Shown here in pieces: positions 47,737-59,348 of a stretch of 64,000 nucleotides of DNA (position 1 is the stretch's first letter; the number at the start of each line of letters is the position of its first letter). Source of the DNA: Botryotinia globosa (lineage: Eukaryota > Ascomycota > Leotiomycetes > Helotiales > Sclerotiniaceae). The translations under genes and the position numbers were made by a program. The DNA is taken from NCBI GenBank assembly GCA_014898425.1, contig RCSZ01000001.1:372001-436000 (forward strand). Direction: 5' to 3'. The notes under the pieces are model-generated. The model saw only the letters and a list, made by a program, of their open reading frames with translations, did not search any database and had not been told where the DNA came from.

Positions 47737-50700
47737 GTATTTTCTTTTTAGAGTTTGTTTATTTCAAACAAACTAAGGTATAAATTAACTTTATTATTTT
47801 TTAATAAAGTTATTGATTTAACAAACCAATTTATTATTATATCTAAATTAAATGGATAATGAAATTAATTAATTAAATCTCAAAATCCTTTGAAATAATA
47901 TTAGAAAACTTTAATTTCTATGGGGTTAAAGTGAATTGTTTTTTAAGGTAGTAGTTAATTAGTAGATTTTCTTTGATCTATTTAATTTCTATTTAAAAAT
48001 TATTTCTGATGTAATAATATCTGAAATGGTAGATTTTTTGAATCCAATTTATGTGGGTGGGTTTGATTTATTTAGATATATTAAATAAAATGTAATAATT
48101 ATTCTTTTCTAATTTTAAAGATTTTTAGTTGATTGTTATAATAATAGATGGTATTTTTATTTAATATAATAATAGAAATCATATTTATTATAATAATTGA
48201 GAATCTTTTTGAATTTTTATTGTTTAATCTTTTTGTATATTTTGTTATTTCTTTTGAGAATTCAATTTTGATTTTTATATAACTTGGTAATATTGATAAT
48301 ATTTTAATCTAACAATTCTAACAAATGGTGAAGCAATCGAAGCAGTGAGTTGTGGAATATTGGGAAAATCTTGAAATTGATTGGGAGTTATAATAGATAG
48401 ATTTGTTTGTAGATTTTGAGGATTTTATAAGAGTTATTTTATTTATTGTTATTCTTTTTTATTGAATAATTAGTTTTTATATTTTTTATATTAATTTATA
48501 TTTTATTATTTTTTTTATAAAGAGGAATATCAATATAGATTTTGTTAATATAATCTTTGTATTTTTAAATCAATTAAATTATAAATACTTTGAGTTTAAT
48601 TAGAATGAAATTAAATCTATTTGTAATCTTATTAGTTTTAAGGAATTCTTATTTTCTTTGGTATAATAGATTCAATGGGGTTGATATAAATAATTTAATT
48701 TTGAGGTGTGGATAATAGTTATAATTGATGAAGAATAGGGATATATTAGTAGTTTTTAATATAATATTATTTAATGTGAATTTTGTAAATAGGAATTAGT
48801 TGAATTAATTGTTCTAATAAAAATTTATAAAAATGTAAAGATATTATTTGATTATAATATTGATTCTTTTTATTTGATTATTGAATTTGAAATAAAATGA
48901 AAAAAATTGTTTCAAAATGATTAATAAATATTTAAATAAATATTTCTAGAATTTAGAAATGAATTAAAAGTTTTTCTTAAATATAATATTATTAAAGGTA
49001 TTATATAGATAATAAATCTTTTCAATAAATCGATTTATAAACTTTTTTATAAATAGTTTTATAATTAATATAAAATGTTGTATTTTGATTAGATAATAGA
49101 TAATTGTAATAATATACTAATATTTCTTTTTGTAGTATTTATTAATTAATAATAATATGATATAATTAATAAAAATATTAGATTAAAAACGAAACAATAT
49201 TAACAAAAATTTAAAAAATTTAGATATAATAAAACAAAAGGTTTTAATATAAAAATATAATTAATAAATTTATATAAATATCTCGATTTCTTTAGATATA
49301 TTAGATTATTAATATATATAAAAGATAAGATTGATAGTTTTGATATAATCTGAATATTTGATTAATTTGATTGAATATATATAATATATAATCTATATAT
49401 AAAGTTTGATAAAGGAAAAAATAAAAAAGTAATTGTAATAAAAGATTTTATTATTTATTAATCTACAATTTTATAAGATTATTCAAAAATCCTTTTGAAT
49501 ATTTAATAATTAATAATAAATAAAGAGGTTTCGAAATATTATATATATAATTATAATTAATTCAAATAATCTATATATTTTATTAATAAGATTGTTAATT
49601 GATTTATTAATATTAAAAATAATTATATTTATTAAAACTATAATTAGATTTAAATCACTATTTATTTATTAAATAATATCCTTGAATATAGTAATATTAA
49701 ATATTTATTTTAAAAGAATTATTTGTAAACGATTTTTGATTCGATTATTATTAGAATTGGTGTATACTAAATAATCTTTAGTTTTATAATTTAAAATATT
49801 AAAACGAATAATTTTATAATTAGATTAATATATAATATAAAAATTGAATTTTGATAAGAATTCAGTTTATTTAGTTTATTATTGATTAATATCTTTATTG
49901 ATATAAAATATTTGAAATTCTTATAATCAATAATAATTTCAAATAGTTTTTAAGTATTATATACTTCTAATCTCCATTTCTCTAATAATTTTATAATTAT
50001 TAGAAGTTTTTTATTATAGATCTTGTAATTGTATTTAGTAATATTATATTTTGATAAAAAATATATTATTGGGTATAGATATTCTTTATTATTATATTGT
50101 AAAAGGATATTGTTTACAATTTAATTGGAAGTATTGATTTTGATAATTATATAATAATAATAATCAAATATAATAAGGATTGGGGTAAAGGAAAAAGTAT
50201 TCTTTAGTGTTATAAAAACATTCTTTTATTTAAAATCCTAATTTTATATTTTCTTTTTTTTAAAAAAGCAATTAAAGGGTTTTATAATCTTAGAAAAATT
50301 GTAAATAAAATATTAATAAAAATTAGCAAATCTAAGGAAATATTAGAAATCTTTGAATTTAATTAATGATTTTTAGTTAAATATAATATCGATTTTCTTT
50401 AAGTTTATTTTTATATTTTCTAAAATAATAATTAAATCAAGATATTTGATTTTTTTTGTTTCGAATTTGTATTTATTAATATCAATTTGTAATCTAATAT
50501 TAATTAGTTATTGAATAATTTTGTAGATATACTTTTTATAATCTATAATATTTTCAAAATAAATCAAAATATTATTCAAATATATTATATAAATTCTATT
50601 TAAAAGATTGAAAAGAATATAGTTAATATAATTCTAAAACAAAACTAGTATATTATAAAATTCAAAAAATATTATTAATAATTCGAATAAATCGAAATAT

Positions 50701-53700
50701 ATAATAAAAGCAGTTTTCTATTTATAGTCTTCTATAATTCATAATTTGTTGAAAGTAGTGATAATATTAAGTTTAATATAAATTTTAATATAATATAAGA
50801 TATCAAAGGTTTTTTTAATTAATAATAGAGAATATCGGTTTTTAATAATAATATTATTTAGATTCTAATAATCTTAATAAATTCGAATACTTCCCTTTAA
50901 TTTAATAGTTAGAAGAAATAAAGCAATCGATTGGAAATAAGATTCTCAAATAAATCCTTTATTTAAATTATTATTAAATTATTTATAGATAATTTAAAGT
51001 TCAATTAGGAATATTGAATAGCTTTTATTATATAATGGTTTTTTGCTTAATATAATCTTGATTTTGTGGTTTTATAAATATTATAATGAAAGTTTATTAA
51101 TAAAAAAGAATAGAAATCCTGAATATAGATTATAAAACTAAAGAGACAGTTTATTTTAAATCTTTAATATAAAAGGAATAAATTAATCTATCTTTTCTAT
51201 AAATTTATTAATATTATTATTTATTAAGTTTTGATATAATTGAATAGAATCCTTAGTTATTATATAATATAGATTGTAAGTCTTTATTTAATTTATTTTA
51301 GAACATTTTTGTAATATAAATATCATTATTCTTATAGAATTATATAAAGTTATTAGTTGTAAAAAACTTTGTATTTTGTATTTCAAAACAAATACTTTAT
51401 ATAATATTAAGCGATTTGTTTGAAGGATTTAGTAATAATAATAATAATAAAAATAAAGTATTTTGATTTTATAATAATTTCCTATACTTTCTGGAATTAA
51501 TAATAAATTAAATTAGAATTGATTTTAAAAATAATCGATTAAGAATTATTCTAATTCGAATATTCGTTTCATTATCGATATAACAAATGTAATAGAGGTT
51601 TTTATTGAATATTTTAAGATTAATAGTGTTGGGGTTCTTTTAGATATTTAGGGTTTCAATAGATTCAAGAATTATTAATTGATTTTGGGGTAATAAGGAT
51701 TTAATTTTGAAACTTTTATTAATAATATTTTCTATAAAAATTAATTTCGAAATAAATTTTTGTAAAAATAATTTGAGATTGATTAATATAACTTTGTTAT
51801 TTTTTAATAAAATTATTTTATAATTATTAAATATATTAGAAATAATAGTTATTATAATATTAATAGAGTAATAATATTTCGAGTAATATAAAAATATAAA
51901 TTTGAATATTATTATCAATTAATTAATGATAGAGTTATAATATTGAAATTAGGGGAAATCAAGGATTATTGAATTTATAATTAATAAAATAATAATATAA
52001 AACAAATCAATTTTTTAATGATTATTGATTTGTATATTTAAAAATGTATATCGAAAAAGAATATCAAAAGGTTTTTTATTGATTAGAAGTAAATAATAGA
52101 TATAAAGGAAAGAATATATAAATATCTGGAATTTAAAAATAACTTTTTTATTAATAAAATTATAGCTTATAATTCTATTATTTATAAAACTAATAAGCAA
52201 AATAATTATATTAAATATAAAAGAGAGTGTTTTTATTAAGATTTTAAAAGATTTGTTATTTATTGTTCTAAAATATAAAGGATTTCTAAATATAATTAAT
52301 CTTTTAATTTACAAGAATAAATTTCCTATAAAGGATTTCGATTTGTAATTATAAATCGAGATTAATTTTTTGATATATTAGATTAGGGAATTGAGTTTCT
52401 ATTTTTTTTAAATAAATGGATCCCTCAATATATTTTCTTAAATCAAACTTTTGAATAAAATTAAAAAAAATTGATGAAATATAATATAATAATATAACTA
52501 AAAAACAATTAATAAATAAAAACAGGTTTTGATATGAGAAGTTAATGGTATTATAATATTATTTAAAATTCTAATATTAATTGATTATAAAAAAACAATT
52601 AATATAAAAATTGTATTTTATATTAATATTAATATTATATTTTGTATTGTTAGTTTATTTCTTATTACAATTATTTTTAATATAATCAGATTTTTTATAA
52701 TAAAAGTAAAAGTTAAGATTAAAATATTATTTTCGAATATAATAGAATAAAGGGTATTAACTTTATCAAATAATATCTAATTATATAGAATCATTAAATA
52801 GCTTTAATATAAAAAGAATTATAATTGGAACTAGCTTTTTATTATAATATTTTAATTAATTATAATTGAAATTAATACCCTAGTTTTTATATTAATTATC
52901 AAAATAAATTTTTTCTTTTAAATTATTATAAATATTTTATTATCAAATTATTTATATATTAATATTAATAATAAAGGGTTTATTAAAGCAATTAATTAAA
53001 GTATTAATTAACTTTTATAAAATTTTAAGTTTGAGATTAGTGATTTATTATTCAATAATTTTTTTATATCTAATAATAAATTATTTGAATTTGATAATGA
53101 AATTATTAAATAAAATCTTTCTTATTTTATATTTATTATAATCTATAAAAACTTTTTATAAAAAATTAAAGGTTTAATATTATTTATTCAATTTACTTTA
53201 GATATTTATTATAATATATTATTTAGAGAGTTAGAGATTAGAATCATATAGATTATTTATAATTGTATTAAAGTATATTTGATTATTTGTATAAACTGAG
53301 TCAAAGAATAAACTAGTAAGGAATATAATCCATTAGAATTCTAATTTATTCTTATAATTTATAATTAAATAATGATTGATTATATTATAAAACGTTATAT
53401 ATTAATTCTAATACTTTGTAATATCTTATTTATTATTATTGAATTTCTTAAAGAAAATAAAGTATTTTTAATAGAATAAAACTTTTAGATTATTATAAAT
53501 AATAATCTTTAGTATCTCAATTGTATTTTGTAATTCAGTAATTCATAATTGAGCTTTATTAGTTTAGATATATATTATAATAGTTTGATTTTATAATAAA
53601 GTTGTAATTGTTTTGATCGAAATAAATATAATTTGAATAATTACAAAATATATAGTATTTAGATTATTAAATAAATTTGTGAATAAAGAAATATCAATTT

Positions 53701-54028
53701 TAATAGAATCAATAATATAATTCAAAAAAAGGAATTGTAAAAATAGATTAAATATAATTACTTGATTAGTTATCTTTAGAGTATTTTTGTGATTACAAAA
53801 TATTTTTGTAGAATTCTTAATGATAGGTTAATATAAATATATTTTAATATAATTGAATAATTTTGCTGAAAAATAATAAAGTTATTTATAATAAATCAAT
53901 AGTGGGTTCGATTAATATAATTGGATTATAATTTTAATAGGATTAGAGTGATTAGGGTGATTAGGATATAATTTGAATAAATGTTTTGAAAATGAAGTTA
54001 TAATAGTTTTTAAATAGATGATACAAAT

Positions 54029-54178
54029 TGTTAGAATATAGGTAAAGATTTATATTATATTATAAAGATTCTAAGTGCTATAAAAGATTGAGGCTTTATT
54101 ATAGGAAGTAGAGTATACTAAGGGTATGCTAAGGGTTCGTGCCTAAGGCACGAAGGCAATGTAGTTGGCGCTGTGACA
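54029..54178 (-). repeat. Right (5') long terminal repeat, partly preserved
   Basis: 150 bp starting TGTTAGAATA and ending CTGTGACA. Its right third keeps GC-rich sequence, including an inverted repeat at 54136-54154 (TTCGTGCC, 3-base loop, GGCACGAA). Confidence 0.85.
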
Positions 54179-54429
54179 ATATTCTCTCTTTATATCCTTT
54201 CTATATCTTCTCTTTAAGACTTCTATATTTATATATTTTTATATTTCAGGGCTTCTTTTATCCTGTGTTGTATTTTGTAATAATAAATTCAAAATATAAA
54301 TATAGTTTATAAATCATCTGATTTTCAATACTTATCTTAATCTAATCTAATTCAATCAAATTAGATTTAGATATTTAGATTTAGATAATTAGATTTAGAT
54401 AATTAGATTTAGATAATTAGATTTAGATA

Positions 54430-54655
54430 GTTATTGAATAATAAATAATAAATAATAATAAATAATAAATAATAAATAATAAATAATAAATAATAAATAA
54501 TAAATAAGAAATAATAAATAATAAATAATAAATAATAAATAATAAATAATAAATAAGAAATAAGAAATAAGAAATAAGAAATAATAAATAATAAATAATA
54601 AATAATAAATAATAAATAATAAATAATAAATAATAAATAATAAATAATAAATAAT
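54430..54655. repeat. AATAAAT-type AT minisatellite
   Basis: About 225 bp of AATAAATAATAAAT units, with an interior patch of AAATAAG variants near 54550-54580. Confidence 0.9.
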
Positions 54656-54905
54656 GAATAGTATAGATATTAAATATTAGATATTAGATACTAAATAAAT
54701 GAAAGAATAGAATAAGAGGAGATAGAAGATAGTTATAGAAGACAAGAGAAAGAGATAGTAATAGAGGGAGATGATACAATATAATATAACTCGACACGAT
54801 ATAATACGATATAAGAATAACTAATTCTAAGAATAATAATAATATCAAAACCAGATAGAGTATTATTATGTTAATTAATTATAGGTTATATAGGATCTCT
54901 CCCTC

Positions 54906-54955
54906 TCTGCCTCTGCCTTTGCCTCTGCCTCTGCCTCTGCCTCTGCCTCTGTCTC
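54906..54955. repeat. (CTCTGC)n hexamer repeat
   Basis: Seven to eight copies of CTCTGC/CTTTGC; the open frame through it reads Leu-Pro repeats and is not a gene. Confidence 0.88.
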
Positions 54956-55331
54956 TGGCTATCCACCCATCTATCCATCAAGAACTCTATATGCATGCTA
55001 AAGATACATTCTATGAATTCCAGAAAGAGTCCAAAGACTTTCATGCAACTTCTTTTCTATCCTCCCCCTTTCTCCTCTTCCTCTCCTACCTTCACCTGCC
55101 TCTTCAATCCATTAAACGCCCATTAACATGCCTAAACACATAAAGTTTCGCTCGCTAACACAATACAACATAAAGAATGACAAGCCATAAAGAACTTTCA
55201 TCATCTTGAATATACTATGTGCATCTTCCTCTAATCATCAGACAACTTCCACAATCTCATCATATCTTTCATCAAACATTACAACTTCCTTCTTCCCTTT
55301 CTCACACCACTTCAAAACATCCACCTTTCCC

Positions 55332-56834
55332 CTAACTTTTCATCTCACTCCACATAAATGGAACGATAACCACACATGCCTTCCAAAAAACCTCCATACT
55401 CTGTTCTATTGCCCACGGAGCCTTCCAAATTCCCTTTACCCCTCCCGTAATATCTCCCATCAAGATCCAAATCGCCAGGACTGCCACTGAAAAAAAGTGA
55501 TAAATCAATACTAACGGTTGTCTAATGATTCCCGCCAATAAGCCTGCAGGACCTTCTATACAATTTCCACCTCTTTTGAAATAATGAAAACAACCTTTTT
55601 GTAATGCCTTGAGTTGTGGATCATTAGCTGCGAAAAGTGCATAGAGAGCTTGAGCGAGGATATTGATGATAGAGGAAAGAGATTTGCGACGCCAGTGGAA
55701 TTCTTTCATAGCTTTACTTATAGCGACCGTATCGTTTAGATTTGGGATGTTGGAAGGAGAAAGTAAAGAGGATAAGAGAACAACATCATTGAAGGCTACA
55801 GTCATGCCACCACCAGTTAGGGGATGACGCATATTCATTGCGTCACCAAGGAGGAGAACTCCTTTTTGAGTTTGGGTCGAGGGAGGGAGAAAACTATTTG
55901 GCATGCTGCGGGGGATTTTTCCATCTTCGAGGGCTTTGAGAAAACAAGGTCGGACTTGTGGTGGTAAGACTGGGAGGACAACGGTGTGGATATAATTTCT
56001 GACGCCACCTGCAGCGACAGATGCAGCGGGGACATTGTCGGGAATATCTATCAGAGCGCGAGTTTCGTGAGTGCCGATTTGATAGAGAAGAACTGGGGAG
56101 ACGTCTGAGAGGACTACGATTCCATGATTGGGAGCTGGCATAGGACAGTCTATTAATTCTAAAGCGTAGAATTTACTTTTGACAACTGGAGTTTTGTTGA
56201 TATATTGCTTGCGAAATTTGGAGGCATATCCATCTGCGATGATTGTGAGATGACCAAAATAACAATCTGCTTCTTTTTCGCCCGTAGATGGATTGGTAGT
56301 TCGTGTATGGACTCCGAGGACTTGGGTTGAACTGTGTCCGCCAGTTATGGTTTCTGTGACTTCTGTTTCGACAATTGTGATATTGGGTTGACTAGCGCAA
56401 GCTTTCCTTAACTGCGAAATAAATCTTCCATGATGAAAACTTCTTCCCTCTGGTCTGGTACTCTCTTCATTCTCTGATCCTCTGAATCCTCCTTCTTGTG
56501 CTGCGCCGGCATTTGGTGGATAAGGTATGGAAACGGGTGTGCCATGGTATATCACTTCATATCCTTTCACCCTTATCGAATCAATGCCTTCTAAACAATG
56601 TGCGAGTCCAAGTTTTTCGAGTGCGGACACACCACCTGGTTGGAGGAGTTCGCCGACTATACGATCAGGTTCTTTAAGCCAACGTTCGAGAAGAATGACA
56701 CTGCGACCTTGTTGGGCAAGTGCATAAGCTATTGCGCAACCGAATATACCAGCGCCGACTACGACTACATCTGCTTCGTGGTAAACGCGACGTCTTTCTT
56801 CGTTTGCGGATTGTATGGTGTAAGGTTTTGACAT
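55332..56834 (-). CDS. erg1: Squalene epoxidase (squalene monooxygenase)
   Basis: ER-membrane FAD enzyme that uses O2 and NADPH to make 2,3-oxidosqualene, the first oxygen-requiring step of ergosterol synthesis and the target of allylamines. A single exon of 500 codons. The frame is open for 68 codons further upstream, but the ATG at 56834 (MSKPYTIQSANEERRR) fits the family length and lies just before the FAD fold. Motifs: dinucleotide-binding VVVVGAGIFGCAIAYALAQQGR with the acidic end LLER (about residues 22-50); VGELLQPGG; GRSFHHGRF; the second FAD motif GDAMNMRHPLTGGGMTVA near 350; then RRKSLSSIINILAQALYALF. Two hydrophobic C-terminal stretches (LVLIYHFFSVAVLAIWILMG, VFWKACVVIVPFMW) would anchor it. 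No lesion. Divergent from the C-4 sterol oxidase gene 1.4 kb away. Confidence 0.97.
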   Translation of the reverse strand: MSKPYTIQSANEERRRVYHEADVVVVGAGIFGCAIAYALAQQGRSVILLERWLKEPDRIVGELLQPGGVSALEKLGLAHCLEGIDSIRVKGYEVIYHGTPVSIPYPPNAGAAQEGGFRGSENEESTRPEGRSFHHGRFISQLRKACASQPNITIVETEVTETITGGHSSTQVLGVHTRTTNPSTGEKEADCYFGHLTIIADGYASKFRKQYINKTPVVKSKFYALELIDCPMPAPNHGIVVLSDVSPVLLYQIGTHETRALIDIPDNVPAASVAAGGVRNYIHTVVLPVLPPQVRPCFLKALEDGKIPRSMPNSFLPPSTQTQKGVLLLGDAMNMRHPLTGGGMTVAFNDVVLLSSLLSPSNIPNLNDTVAISKAMKEFHWRRKSLSSIINILAQALYALFAANDPQLKALQKGCFHYFKRGGNCIEGPAGLLAGIIRQPLVLIYHFFSVAVLAIWILMGDITGGVKGIWKAPWAIEQSMEVFWKACVVIVPFMWSEMKS

Positions 56835-57686
56835 TTTGGGATTGGAATTGGAGTAGGAATTGGGAGTTTGGTGAGTGGGATTGTGAGAGTTGAGGATGTT
56901 GTAGATATGTCGATAAGTAGATAGGTATGTAAGTATGTAGGTGTGAGTAACGTTTGCAGATATAATTTCTGCTATAAGAGAAGGAAGGTATGACAGCAAT
57001 TCTTCTGACTCTTGTCTATGAATCAATCGATCAATCAATGAATCATATGAGTGAATGAGTGAGTGAAGACTCGATGAATGTTAGGAATCAACATATAACA
57101 TATCCCGTCATGAATCGTAGGTACTGGGTAGGTATAAAATAAAAAGGGATTTTAAGAAATTCAAATGGGATATACGATATCAATGAAATAAAATGAAATA
57201 AAATAATAAACAATGAATGATATAACGCAAGCAAGCTAGCAATGAGCTGATATCTCTCTCGCACTCTTCTTCTTCTTCTCTTTCTGGACAAGCAAGAGAT
57301 CCCGTCAGGTCAGGGACAATATGAACTGATAGATGATGAGTATATTTCCATGAAATCTTACGATTAAAATTCCTATCCTAGCCTTCTTGTCTATTCTTTC
57401 ATTTCTCGACTTTTCTAGTCTGTGGAGGGCGGTACCTGGGTACGTAGAGTACTAATCATTATCATCCATATGATATGAAAGATCAAAAATTATGGTTCAG
57501 GTGGTTGAGGTGTGAACTTGTGAGTGAACCCCCTGGTGCAAAAATACAATGTGGCGGTAGGAGATTTCCATGTCCCAGTGTGAAAGACGGGATGATTGGA
57601 TGAGATTTCCAATTCATAATGATGATTAAGCTATCGTGGCTTGGCATCGGTGAAAAGTTTCTACAGGAGGGAGAGGTTGAGAGTGT

Positions 57687-57692
57687 CACGTG
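57687..57692. promoter_or_regulatory. CACGTG E-box (TCACGTGGG context)
   Basis: A palindromic bHLH site in the divergent sterol promoter. Fungal SREBP-type factors such as SrbA are bHLH proteins that switch on ergosterol genes at low oxygen and bind E-box-like or SRE-like sites; use by such a factor is inference. Confidence 0.5.
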
Positions 57693-57874
57693 GGTGCATC
57701 TACTATTAAGGGTAATGAAGTCACGAGTGGAAGATTGAAAGAGTGATTGATTACATAAACATCTTCCAGAAGAAATCGATAAAGCACTAGGTAGTGCGGG
57801 TATGCAGGGAAAATGAAAAAGGGGTAAAATAGGATGGATTTTCAGGTACGAACACGAAGAAGGGAGAAGAAATG

Positions 57875-57880
57875 CACGTG
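57875..57880. promoter_or_regulatory. Second CACGTG E-box (GCACGTGAT context)
   Basis: Lies 188 bp from the first and about 375 bp upstream of the ERG25 start. The CACGTGAT half matches one arm of the palindromic ATCACGTGAT sterol-regulatory form. Confidence 0.5.
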
Positions 57881-58250
57881 ATATATCCTCCCCAAAAGGT
57901 TGAATCATCTCTTACCTCTCTCTCCCTCTCTCCAATCGTTTCTCTCCTTTACCTTTATAGCCACACCCATCCCACGTTCATAGCCACACCCATCCCTAAG
58001 GCTACTACCCACCGGGACTTTTCCCTTCCGATATCCAATTGTGGTTCGACAAGCAAATCTCCAGATTCCAGATTAAAATAAAATCCATCAATCTAATCTC
58101 ATTCCATACCCTGAGGCTGACACACCTCTACTTTACTACTTTACTCCTTTACTACTTCCTCCTCCCTCTTCTTCTTCCTCCTGCTCACAACACAAGAATT
58201 CCTTTCAATCTTTGGATTTCCTTCCTCTTTCCATAGCTAAATTGGCAGCT

Positions 58251-59348
58251 ATGGATGTCTTATCCAATGCAACCATTTCTGCTTCTCCAGATACCTTTCT
58301 AGGCATTTATGATGAGTTGAGTAAGTACAATGTTCATCTCAACATCTTTGAAAGACTTTGGGCGGTAAGTTTCTCTCTGCCTTTCCTGTACATCAATACA
58401 TCTTCAATCGTCTCCAAAATACAAAACCCACTTACTAATGATTCAATAGAGTTGGTATGCCTACATGCAAAATGATGTCCTTGCCACGGGTATCATGAGT
58501 TTCGTGATGCATGAAGTCTTTTACTTTGGTCGAAGTCTTCCTTGGATCATCATCGATCAAATTCCTTACTTCAACAAATACAAGATTCAAGGGGTAAGAC
58601 AATTCCAATTCCAATTCCTCTCTTCGCATCTACCGAAACGTCAGCATCAATATCTCCAATTCAACACCCATTAACTCTTCCTCTCCAGAATAAAATCCCT
58701 ACTGCTGCCGAACAATGGACATGTACAAAACTCGTTCTCCTCTCCCATTTCACTGTCGAACTTCCTCAAATTTACCTCTTCCACCCAATGGCCAAATACT
58801 TTGGAATGGGTACTGATGTTCCGTTCCCATCTCTCTTTACCATTGCCTATCAAGTCGCCATCTTTTTCGTTCTCGAAGACACCTGGCATTATTGGATGCA
58901 TCGCGCCATGCACTACGGATGGCTCTACAAGAAAATCCATAAAATCCATCATCAATACTCTGCACCCTTTGGTCTCGCTGCCGAATACGCATCGCCAATC
59001 GAAGTTATGGTACTCGGTCTCGGAACGGTTGGATCTCCCATTCTCTGGGTTATGCTCACCGGAAATCTTCACATCTTGACTATGTATATTTGGATCGTCT
59101 GCAGACTATTCCAAGCAATTGATGCTCACAGTGGTTATGAGTTCCCTTGGTCGCTCCATCATTTCTTGCCTTTCTGGGCTGGTGCTGAACATCATGATAC
59201 TCATCATGAGAAGTTTATCGGAAATTACGCAAGTAGTTTCAGATGGTGGGATTATGTTTTGGATACCGAGAGTGGACCAGAAGCTGCCAAGAGAAGAAGA
59301 GAGAGAAAGATGGAGAAGGAAGCAAAGATTGCAAAGAAGGCTCTGTAA
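58251..59348 (+). CDS. erg25: C-4 methylsterol oxidase; join(58251..58364,58450..58593,58689..59348)
   Basis: ER membrane di-iron enzyme that removes the C-4 methyl groups of 4,4-dimethylzymosterol by repeated O2-dependent oxidation, in complex with Erg26/Erg27. The spliced product is 305 residues, typical. All three histidine boxes of the fatty-acid-hydroxylase superfamily are visible: HRAMH, HKIHH and HHDTHH, with hydrophobic segments between them ([40 protein letters not shown]). It starts at ATG 58251 ([16 protein letters not shown]); the frame runs further upstream without ATG. Introns 58365-58449 and 58594-58688 are phase 0. A GTAAGT inside exon 1 (58321) is coding, not a donor. The C-terminus is lysine rich ([10 protein letters not shown]), resembling a KKxx-type ER retrieval tail. 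Confidence 0.97.

Larger units (their letters stand above)
47587..54178 (-). mobile_element. Degenerate Ty3/gypsy LTR retrotransposon, AT-mutated (RIP-like)
   Basis: A 6592-bp element bounded by two 150-bp direct terminal repeats (47587-47736 and 54029-54178), each starting TGT; the right one ends GTGACA and the left one GTAATA. The 5-bp sequence ATATT flanks both sides (47582-47586 and 54179-54183) as a target-site duplication. Inside, the minus strand keeps a recognisable reverse-transcriptase core at about 50540-50800: YLNNILIYFEN at 50547-50582 where the family has YLDDILIYS, preceded by NYINYIL and, further upstream, NIITTFNK. Asp-to-Asn, Ser-to-Phe and Gln-to-stop changes are all C-to-T or G-to-A, as RIP makes. 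The element reads right to left, so the 5' terminal repeat is the right one. No intact frame survives; two short minus frames (51640-51918, 52015-52200) are remnants, the second perhaps near the protease. The left repeat is followed by a purine tract on the minus strand, as expected beside a 3' LTR. Confidence 0.87.
54184..55331. other. AT-rich right flank and 3' spacer before squalene epoxidase
   Basis: No gene. After the retrotransposon come a TTAGATTTAGATAA-type repeat (54364-54425), an (AATAAAT)n array (54430-54655) and a CTCTGC hexamer run (54906-54955). Base composition returns to normal by about 54870. The stretch before 55332 should be the 3' untranslated end of squalene epoxidase. 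Confidence 0.6.
56835..58250. promoter_or_regulatory. Shared divergent promoter of squalene epoxidase and C-4 methylsterol oxidase
   Basis: 1416 bp between outward-facing starts. It contains two CACGTG boxes, listed separately, and a near-perfect duplication of ATAGCCACACCCATCCC at about 57957-57996. A pyrimidine-rich tract (57905-57955 and 58140-58190) precedes the ERG25 start. Confidence 0.7.
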
